DNA of 64,000 bases from Gordionus sp. m RMFG-2023 (taxonomy: Eukaryota; Nematomorpha; Gordioida; Chordodea; Parachordodidae), in NCBI RefSeq assembly GCF_954871325.1, contig NC_088775.1, forward strand, positions 14,547,561 to 14,611,560, given 5' to 3'. The notes beneath the pieces were generated by a model. It was not told the origin of the DNA. It saw only the letters and a program-made list of their open reading frames with translations, and did no database searches. Within the stretch, counting starts at the first letter, position 1. Every line of letters begins with the position of its first letter. Both the position numbers and the translations under genes were made by a program. Shown here in pieces: positions 49,301-61,300 of the stretch.

Positions 49301-52300
49301 ATTATTACCCCGGGATCGTTTCCATGTTTAACCTATGGTCTCAAAATGTCCAATCAAACAATTTTAAATTTCTAAACCCTAATTTGAGCTCAAAGTGAAC
49401 ATTATTAACACCATTTTTAATCATAATTCGATTATTTGAATAATTCATTTTTAATAAATTTTTAATTAAATCATATAACAATTAACCATTCAATACCCTT
49501 GTAGGGGTTTATATACCCTGAGCGTGCAAAAATTAGTATTACTTGGAAATGATAATTTATAGGGCTATGTCGATCCACAAATTTATCACCTAATTTTCAA
49601 AATTGCTATAAAACAGACTCAATACCGATTACCATACCATCTTTTTCTATACTACTATAAAACCGATCCGATATTTTTACATATTGTTATAAAACATCAT
49701 ATTTGAACTTTTATAAAAAAATCAATATATTCTATTCAAAAGAACGCTCCATCTTCATCAAAATATAGTGTTCTTAACGCCTCTAGCCAAAATATTTACC
49801 TCATCCTAATAATTTCGCCAACAGATGTCTAGACCTTTCTGTTTTCTGTAGGCAAAATTTACTTTTGACTAAAATCATGAGTAATCCTTTAAATCGGCTT
49901 AAATCTAGCCGTTTAATAACACTATCTGAATGTGTCACGTTGGATATTATTAATCCTTTTCTCATTGCCGATAATAAGCTGCTTTATTTTTAAATTAATT
50001 TTAAATAATCTGACTTTTTATAAACATTACAAATAAATTGAATTTTGGTTCCTTTTAAGAATTTATTATTATGAAATTATGTATAAAAAAGTATGATTAT
50101 AATTATTATATACGATCATAAAATAGCCAAAAACATTTTTTAAACTCTAAATATCTACCATTTTATATAGGCCATAGCATAATTTATCATGATCTCAAAT
50201 TTTCAGTAGCTTTAATTTAGGGCTGTTCCGATATTATATGGATCAGCACCGATATTTAGCCTTTTAAAAAAATATCGGATCATACTGATATTTTTTTTAA
50301 AACTTAACCGATCCGATATTTTTTATTGTTTTTGGTTATTGTATAATTTTTTACTATTTTATAAATTATTTCATGCATCAATGAGAGGAACTAAAATAGA
50401 ATTTTTTAAAAAAAATCGGGCCGGGTCAGGTCAGACCTTGAATTTTTTTTAAACATATCTAAATTTATCAATTTTATATTCAATTTTTTATGTAAAATAA
50501 AAATTTTTGATTAGGCCATATAACATATGTCTTTTATTTTGAGTAATTATAAAAATTAATTTCTATATTTAAATAAATTCGGGACGGGCTGGGCTTGAAA
50601 AATTAGGCCCGATGCAGATCACTAGTATTTTTGCCATTATCTTGACTTCATTCAATTAAGCATATCATAAAAACAACATAATTGTAAATGACAAATTTAA
50701 TCTCAAAATTACATACAAAGATTATACAAAGATTATACAAATAAAAAAAATATTTTTTTTAGATTTTTCCAATTTCCGGCCATTTTATTTAATATAAAAA
50801 AACTAATAACGATTTTTTGGAAATAATACGACCTTCAATTTTTATAAAAAATTTAGTAGACATTACTTAACTCTTCCTTTATATTTATAAAAAAAATTGG
50901 TCTGGGACGCGGCATTCTCAAAATCAATTAAAATGATTAGAAAAGTATATTAATATTTTTCCGAAAGATTTAAAATTATATATTCATAATTTTTAATGGT
51001 TTTTCTTGAACTATTTTAAAGGATTATTCATCCTGTAAGAATGAGAGTTTCAATCAATTATAGAAATTGTCATCGATAAAAGAAATGCATATTATAAAAT
51101 CATTTACACATATAACACATATTTAATGAATATTAATAAAATATGTTCAACCAAGTTTAGAGTTCTTCAATATATAAATTCTTAAGTATTTCATATATGG
51201 CACCAAAAATAATATCAAATTTTTCGCTGCTCTAATTTTTAAAATAATTTGATATTTTTAAAACATTACAAATATTAATTTATTATTATTATGATATTAT
51301 GTATAAAATAAAAATATTATAATAAAATAACCCAAAACAATAAAAATATTGGATCGGATTTTTGAAAAAATAGAATCTTTATTACCCCATTCTATTTCAA
51401 CTCAACAATTGTATCTAAACCAGCTAAAATTGAACTTAGACGACGGCCAATATTTAATTTTAAGTAATTTTCAGTGAAGTATAAAGTTATCGTTGGAATA
51501 GAGCTCAATCCATTGTTCACCCTTTTGTTATTTATTATAAAGATAATTTTCGAATCTTTTCAACATAATATAATAGCAGTACATTATTTACAAAAAATAT
51601 TGGTAAATTTTTTAATTAATAAATTTTATATGTCAAATAAAAATTTTTATTATTCTGATGAATTGCACATTATAAAAATCGTTTTTTATTAATATTTGCC
51701 ATCGTGAGATGGATTTTGGTGTACAAGCGAAATGGCATTTTTCTGCTACAGCACATGGGAAAAGTGCTTGTTATGAAATTGGTGCACTGTTAAAAGATTA
51801 GCCGATAGAGAAAGTTTGCAAAAACCTTACTCAGAACAAATAACAACAACATATGAATTGTACGAATTCGCTAAAAAATAATATTAATGGCATATATTTT
51901 GAATATATCAAAAAATATGACGAGGAACTATTACTTATATTACTCAGAGAAAGATTTTCGAAAACTACCGATTCCTGAAATATTCCGACAGGTCTACGTC
52001 AATTTAGAAGTAAAATGTATTCGAACTCAATAGAAAACACTATATATTATTTATCATAAGTATAATCTTGGGAGAAATATTAGGATACATAGCATGTGTT
52101 TATGATTCTAATTGGTGGTTAGCCTTATATATAATTTTATACAAAGACGCTTTTTCGAGAAAATATTTATACACTTTTCTAATCATTTTTATCGATTTTG
52201 AGAATGAAGCTGGCCGCGCCTCAGATTAATTTTTTTATAAATATAAATTAAGAGTTTAGTAATGTCTTCTAAAAATTTTTAAAAAAAGGTCGTATTAATT

Positions 52301-55300
52301 CCAAAAAGAGTTTTTAATTCTTGTATATTAAATAAAATGGCCGGAAATTGGAAAAATCAAAAAATTTATCCAAAAATCTTTGTACGTAATTTTGATATTA
52401 AATTTGTTATTTACAATTATATAGTTCTTAAGATATACAATTGAATGAAGGCACATAATGGTAAAAAATACGTCATTTTTGCCATATTGAACCCTAATAT
52501 CTGCAAAAATAAATGTTACGAGGCAAAAGTTTTGGCTATTTCTAATTACATAACCTTATTTGCTTACCAAATTTTAAAAATATTGAAAGGCTGCCTGAAA
52601 TTTCATCTTTTTGCTCATTAGATATGGAATGACCCGCTATTGGGCTCGATTTACCCAATTTTAAATGGTTAACTCAAGATGGTAGCCAAAAGTAAATTAC
52701 TCAAGCTTATTTATTTTGCCAGCATATAGCAGAAAGGTTTGGACTTTTATTGGCGAAATTTCGAGACTTAGGTAATATTATTTTGGCCAAAATCTTGATT
52801 TAGCCCTTTTTATAAATCGGCTAAATGGAGCTGTTTAACAACGCCACACATTCACCTATTGAAAATATTTTAAATGAGATCATTAACTTTTGGAGTATAA
52901 AATATTAGAAAATATTGATATTTTTATGACATTGGTTCAAAAATATTAAAATCAATAGAAGTATCGGATTGGAATCGGATCGAGTTTTTTAGTAATATTG
53001 AAAAATATCAGATTGGTGAAAAATTTGTGGATCAGCACAGCCCTACTTTAATTGAATTTATCTTTAGAATATGTGTCAAAAATTTCATTCATTTTTGATT
53101 CAATAGTTTTTAAAATATAAGCAGTTTGTGATAGATGCAAGTTTTAACTTCTGTCTTTTTTTTCTAACCTTGGTTAATTAATATAGGGAGTCTTGGTTTT
53201 GATATCGAATGCATTTTTTTGTACTTAATATTTAGGATTAAAAAAATTTATTCTTTTTTTAGAATGACATAAGGCTATCATTATCCTCAAAATTTTATAT
53301 CTATACATAATAAATTAAAAATAATGTTTTATTAAGCCTAAAGGTTTTATATATAATATTACAAAATAAAATAATGATGTCAATATATTACTAAATTAGC
53401 GATTCATGCATTTAACACATTTAAATATATACACATTGGAGTCAGTTGTAGCGGAATTTTATAGTTTGCACGTCGATTAAATGTCATAATGTGCATTAAT
53501 ATAATAATCGATATAGACAATTAGTTGACGAGCAAACCATAAAATGGCACTTCAGTTGACTCCATTGTATGTACACTTTTAATTAATGAATCACCAATTT
53601 TAGTACATATACGTCATTGGTCTGACCCCACAAGAATGTTTACGCTATTTTCGTCACTATAGTACTGAAGTTTTAATAGAGTTATTTTTTAAATCGAGAA
53701 AATAATAATCTGTATATAAAATTTTAATTCCTAAGATATAGGATTCTCTAGATTCTTTATGCGGTGTACAAACCCATTCTAAAAAAATCAAGTTTCAAAA
53801 CTTTTGCATATTTTAAGATTTTAATGAAATCGTATATTAAATTTTTAAAATTTATAAAAATTTTCTAGAATTATGTTTAGGACATGTTTTTATTTTTATA
53901 TTTGAATTGCTTATTTATTTAAAGTTTCGAAAATTTGCACTTGATATTTTGGACTCAGCTTTAGCAAATAATTTATCGCAAAACTATTATTGTTTTTGAA
54001 AAATATTAATAATTATAATATTTTTATTTATTGATTCTGAGACTTTTACAATTTACAATTATTCATTTTAAGCTAGAAAATATTACAATATTTTAAAATT
54101 TTGTTTTAAGGAAGGATATTGTGAAAATGAATAAATAAAATTCTGCCTTAGATTTATTCATATTCGAACAAATCGAATAACTTATTTTTGGTATTGTATC
54201 GATTTGATTCAATTCAAATTGTTCGAAACAAATCAAATGTTCAATTTGTCTTTGTATATGCCTACTTACGTGATACGTGATATATAGCGCATATGCCCTC
54301 TAACGTTGAGTATCAACAGAGCTACGCTAGGTTTTCCTCATTTCCATCTAATTGGAACAAAGTTAATTTGGGTATTAATTAAAAATAAAATATGAGGAGC
54401 CCTCCACACTTTTGTGGGCAAGCCGCACGTACTTGTACGCTCAACATTCCGAAGAAGTCGCAGACGTCCATAGGCTTAAAATCAAAAAGGAGCGGGACAA
54501 AAAAAGAGCCTATGCCCAAGAACTGCAGTTTAAGTTAATTACTTTAAGGGTGGGTTGTGGCTGATTTCTAGTTTAAGATTTTTATAGAAATTAGGATGAA
54601 ATAAAGTACATACCAATCCAGTTTGCTATTAGTCCTAATTTAGAAACGTCCCATATTTGATTTTGGTATTAAAAATATAAAACACTGGTAATTTTTTCAT
54701 TTGAAATATCTTTCCTTTATCCTGAAGAGTTTTTTAATGGACTTTTTGCAGTTATTTAATTTAATGAATTGTTTCATATTTAAATTTAACCATTATATCT
54801 TTTATGGTCTTATAGTACCAGAGGGATTTGTATTTTGTATATTCTTTTTTATTATAGGTGTAAAGCCAAGTAATAGCATCATGGACAAGATTTTGATCTG
54901 AGTTTCTTATGATATGGGCCAGAAATTGAATACGGTGTTTCTTCAGGGTGATGTGTATCGGAGTATGCTTAGATGCTCTCCATAAATTGTTGTTTGATAT
55001 AACCTTCGGATAAAAAATTCCATTTATGGTTCTAAGGCAGTTATTTATGAAGGATTGGAGTCTCCTATTTTCTGTTTTGTAAAATTCCCATAAGTCCCCT
55101 CCAAAAAGTAATATGGGGATGATTGTAGAATTGAAGATTCTAAGTCTGGTGTGAACAGAGATCTCCTTCGTCTTCCATAACTTCATATACTTGTAAAAAG
55201 CCCCTTTTGCCTTATGTATTCTGGTTTTCATCTCTTCTTTACAACAGCCCTTGTTATCCAAAAGTACGCCTAGGTATTTTATTTTTTCTACTACCTTAAT

Positions 55301-58300
55301 GATATTGCCATCAATTATGATACTTGGATTCTGGGCAGCACTCGGGGAAGGAAGAATAACTGTTTTATTAAAATAGATTTTTAAGCCCATTTTTAGACTT
55401 AAGTTTACCAATGGGTGTAATATATTTTCCATTTCTTTAATACTTAAGGACACTAGAGCGATGTCATCTGTGTATGATATTATTCTGTTCTCTAGATGTA
55501 ACTTTGAATTGGAGCTTAGATCCATTAAACATGCAGCAAACTTCTTTAATAATTTTATGCATTATAATATTGAACAGTAAAGGTGAAAGTACACATCCTT
55601 ATTTTACGCCTTTCTTTATCTTAAAAGGGGGGGGGGATATCTTATTGTTAATTTTTATACAGCCGGTGAGATTCGTATAATGGTTTTTTATTATGTGGAT
55701 TATGTTTGATTCAATCTCGCATTCCGACAAAGTCTTCCAAAGAGCATCATGATTTACATTGTCAAACTCTCTGCTGAAATCAACGAAGGTGAAGTAGGCG
55801 GGAATTTTGTATTTCCAACATTTTTGTATTATTATTTTTAGTGCTAAAATTGGTTCTAGCATATTTTTCTTTGGCCTGTAGGCACAAATATATTTCGGAA
55901 GTAAGGTTGGCCGAGACGACATAATTCTGTTCTTTATCAGAACCATGAATATTTTAGATACAGTAGATGTTAGGGCAATAGCCCGATAATCTTTGAAGCT
56001 TTTTGGGTCTTTAATCTTGGGGAAATTACATAATAAAGAGATATTCCATTCTTTAGGAGTTTCGCCACTATCCCAGATTTTGTGTAAGAGGGGTAATAGA
56101 TAGGAGGATATAGTGTTTGATGCACTTTTTAGATGTTCGGCAGTTATTCCGTCAAGCCCAGGAGCTTTATTATTACGTAGTTTAGTGATAGCTTTCTTTA
56201 TTTCATCGGTGGAGGAGGCGGGATTGAGCGTACGCTTGTGCTTGTTTGGCAGAAGGCTTTTCTTGAGTCAAAGACCCTCATATAGTAATCTACCCATAAA
56301 ACTAATTGTTCATCTTGATCTACAATTTATTTCCATTTTTTTAGAACTAGAGATGGGAGTTTTTTTAAACTGTAGGGTTTACAAAAATAGTTCAGTTTGT
56401 TATATGCATCATATATTCTATTGTCCTTCATATCTTTATCTATTTCAAAAGCTTTCTTAGCAATGTATGTCCTTCTATCACTCCTCAAATGTTTTTGTAT
56501 GTCCTTCCATAAGTCTTTGTATAAAATATTTCCTTCTCTAAGTTGATTTATTTTGATTACTGCCTCGTTTGTTAGCCATTCCTTCCTTAGAAAGATATTC
56601 ACATTTGCTAGTGTATTGTATGACTCTATGATGTTTCTTTTAAAAAGATTCCAAACAGCATTTACATTTCTATTTTCGGTCGTATTTAAAAAAATGTCTC
56701 TTTTCCTGGTTAACGTTTGGTCTAGTATTTGTAGATTTTCGTGTGATTGTGCCTTTATTTGTTTTCTTGGAAGTATGAGTTTAAGAGAGTTTACTCTGTA
56801 GCCTGGTGTATTTGGGCTATTTTTGTGATGATATTTCCATATATTTTTTACAAACATCTTTGCTACCAATATAGGATCTGATAATTTGATGTTCGTGGAC
56901 ACTTCAACATCCTCGAACTATTCATGGACATTTGATAAGAAAAAATCTATTTGAGATTTTTGATTTGCTCTCACGAAAGTAAACGTGTTCATATGGTTGA
57001 AAAAGGTGTTCTCTATTTTCAGATTTTTGGTTCTGCAAAAATCAAGTTGATGCTATCCTCCTTATTGATTTGCTGCATGCTGGCACTTCCAATAATATTA
57101 TTATCATATTCCTCGTTTTTGCCAATTCTCAAGTTGAGGTCTCCTAAGATTATAATATTATACCTCAAAGGCAGAGAATTTATTAGAGTAATTATTTCAT
57201 TTATGTAGTCGAGTCTCTCTTTCCTCTTTGGTGGGGCATATAAATTTACTAAAATTGTGGGTCTGAATTTTGTATTCAGATACAGGAGACCACATCTTTC
57301 TGATATAGGTACAAATTTAATTATTGATTTTTGTATTCGTCTGCTTGCTAGGAAAGCTATTCCTGACTAGCTATTAAGGGTGATACCAGATCAAAACAAC
57401 TTATATTCATTAAAGTCAGCCGTAGTATTTCCTGGACTATGAGTCCCCTGAATGCCAATGATGTCTAATTTCATGGGCGCAAAATCTCTTAGTAGCACTA
57501 CTAATTTATTATTCAAGCCATTAATATTTAGGGACCCAATAAGTAATTTACCGTATACTATGTTCTCCATATCAGTTAACACTTAAAACTAAAAGAGATT
57601 TTTTGAGGAGTGATAGAAGGACATACATTGCTAAGAAAGCTTTTGAAATAGATAAAGATATGAAGGACTATAGAATATATGATGCATATAACAAACTGAA
57701 CTATTTTTGTAAACCCTACAGTTTTAAAAAACTCCCATCTCTAGTTCTAAAAAAATGGAAATAAATTGTAGATCAAGATGAACAATTAGTTTTATGGGTA
57801 GATTACTATATGAGGGTCTTTGACTCAAGAAAAGCCTTCTGCCAAACAAGCACAAGCGTACGCTCAATCCCGCCTCCTCCACCGATGAAATAAAGAAAGC
57901 TATCACTAAACTACGTAATAATAAAGCTCCTGGGCTTGACGGAATAACTGCCGAACATCTAAAAAGTGCATCAAACACTATATCCTCCTATCTATTACCC
58001 CTCTTAAACAAAATCTGGGATAGTGGCGAAACTCCTAAAGAATGGAATATCTCTTTATTGATCAACAATCGTATAGTTAATATTACTAGAGTTCCTTTAT
58101 TAATCAATTTGTCTCAATTTTTTTATACAACTATACTTCCTTTTGTCAATAATAGCTTATTAAACATTTTAAAATATATCTTATATTGTGACAAACTGTC
58201 GTTGATATATATATATTATATCGATAAACAAATCCTAGTTATATAAAATGAGAGTAATTCCATATTAAATCGATAACTTTTCAGCCCGAATTTTTATTTA

Positions 58301-61300
58301 GTTTGGATAAAATTTTCCATACTATGAAGACGTCATTAGAAGTCATCGAATCCAAAATTTTAGCTTTTACTAAAGTTTTTTAAAAATATAAATAGTGATG
58401 CTAAAAAATTAGATATTGTGTAGCTTATTAAAGACCAAAATTATTCGAATAGTGCATTATTAGATTCTTTTTAGATTTTTTGACAGTAAATTATTTCCAA
58501 TTAAAAAGGCTTTTATAAACAACATCTACTTGTCAGATTGATAGATTATCAATAGGAAAGTCAGTTAGATTTTATTTAAAAAGCATATTGATTATTAAAA
58601 CTAACTATTAAAATAATTTATCGAATATTCGATCGTTTTAATGGGCTTAATATTGAATATGGAAATATTGAGTAAATTTTTCTGTTTTGCCGGAGATGCA
58701 CTGATAACATCTTTTTAGCCAATACCACAACCAATACCCAAACCTTTATTGATACTTTTCTATATTGTATAGCTTTTAAATCATTTTACAAATTCAATAA
58801 CAATTTTAAAAAAATTATAGAGATAAATGGGTCAAAGCCATTCAGATGTGCACACAAGTTAAAGATTTCGCCTTTGCTCTTGCCATTTTCGAATGTGCTA
58901 TAAGACCAGCAGTGTTTAACAATGTTTGGCATGATGCACTAGGTAAAAATAATAATTAATCAATTACCCTTTTTGAAAAAAATATTGGGCAGAAATCTCA
59001 TATATAGTGAAATTTTTTTCAATAAAGGTCATACACAAATGTGTCTTTATACACACGCGGAACGTGAAGAAGCCAAAAGATTGAGGACCTTGAAAGATAC
59101 TGGGGCAGTCAAGGAGGACGAGGTATCTGATCGATCAACATGGGTCAAGTACCCTAAATTTCCGCGTGGATTACCTCATAGTGTAAGTCATCAAAATCCA
59201 ATTTTTAGTTGAAATGTTTAAAAATATGTTATACATAACGATTCCATATCTCGATATGAATTAACTAGCAGTTAACCTGTCAAAAATGACGGTTGAATCG
59301 GATATCTCTCCTACAACTTACCTATTAAGATATTTCTCCTTGATGGATGAATCAGAAATGTACCTTTATTTTGATGTGAGATGATTCCTTTATTTTCCTT
59401 CTTTTTAATATATGGTAACCATATACTCTTTATTTAATCTAAACAATTAATTGGTACATAAAGACCATCATCGAATAAAGGAAAATATTCTGATTCCCCA
59501 TCACTCTCGAAGGGCAAAATAAATTAAATAGAAGATAAAATAACTAAGAACAACATAATCGCGTATTATTCAGAGTTATCTGATTTATATCTAGAAGAAT
59601 ATAGGTATTCAGTGTTTGATGAAGAGGAAATGAGATATTTGAAATTGAAAGCTGTATGTGAGAAATATATATTTCAGACAGGCTTAATTTGATTTTAGTT
59701 AAATTATTGATCTCTTTTTGGAGGTTAGCTCATTTGCCATAAGTGGTAAAATATTTATTTCATCAACTTATAACATTCACTCAACTTTTAAGATTTTTCT
59801 AAAATTCTTGATCAATATAAATTTTTATACTGTTTACTAACATATTTCAATATTTACAAACCATATAATTAGGTCTTGCCATATATGCATTCTCACATGC
59901 AGTTTTAGATTTCAAACACCACATTTCCTCTTCATCGATGAATGAATGCCTATGATCTTCTAGATATAAACCAGAAATTCTGAATCATAGGCGATTATTT
60001 CACATTTTTATTTCATTTATTTTACATGATTTGTATTTTATAATTATTTTTATTAGTATAGGAATTTCAATTCATCAAATTAATTAACCAACGCTCTCCC
60101 TCCCTTCCAAGAACTTTTTCAGATTTTAAATAACTTTTTTAAAATAATTAAATAAAATTAACTAGTATGAAAATCTCATATCTTCCATTTTTGTGATCAC
60201 TTGAAATTTGCATATTTATTAATATTCATTAAAAAAAATTAAGAGTTAAAATAAATACCGATTTGATTCATTTCCGATTTTTGACATTAAAAATTTTTAA
60301 CAATATGTGATTTTAAAGGCCTACCATTGAGCTAGATAAAGAAATTTAAACGAAGCTTCTAACTGTATCATATCTAGTGTATTTAAATAATCGAGTTATC
60401 GCGACTTCGACTCTCATGAACTCAAGTTGCGACTCGAGTTCTAAACTTGAGAAGTCGCGACTCGAGTTTTGAATGAGTCTTGAACTCAAGTCTCGACTCG
60501 AGTTTGTAACTTGTGTCGTGAACTTAATAGGTTAATTTAAATTTTATGAAGCCCGATTACTTATATTAGTGTTAATTGATTATGGTTGATTGTGTAAAAC
60601 CCAGACCTAGGGCTTGGATCTAAAAATTGACTACGAACCCTGACCTCAGACCCATACATTTTAAGCTATTTTTTCTTGTCCTTATATATAAATATATGGT
60701 TATTAGAGGTATCAATCGATACTAATTAAAAGGCTTATTGAATAGGGAACAAGCCAAACCCATCCTCTCGATGGATGAAGCCATTACTTCGAGGGTCAAG
60801 AATAATTTAATCAGTATCAAATATTTATATGACGATGGATGTGTAACAAATAAGCCTAGTTCTACCTTTATATGGTGTATATGAGTAAGGAGGGAAGGGT
60901 GAAAATAATTATTTGATATTGTTATTCATATAATGATATGGTGTATATGAGTAAGGAGGGAAGGGTGAAAATAATTATTTGATATTGTTATTCATATAAT
61001 TGATCATGAAAAAATATTTTCGAGCATTGCATGGCTATTAAAAATATTTCTGGACGTTGAAAGTCAGGAAAACATTTTATTTTCAACTTAGTTAAAAATA
61101 TTTTTATTTTGATGAAATATCTAAAACTTATAAATAAAAATAAGTAAGGTATTATTATTATTATGTTATTTTATAAATAGTATTATGTTTTATAAATTAT
61201 ATATAATATATACTTCTTAATTTTAATCCCTCATATGTTAAAATATAAGAACATAAAATCAAAATAAAAGGATTTTAATTTAGGTTAGATCCTTAGGGAG

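Noticed and set aside
57390-58055. Inverted LINE segment as ordinary 5' inversion (twin priming)
   Set aside because: The inverted segment duplicates sequence still present in the main copy rather than continuing it.
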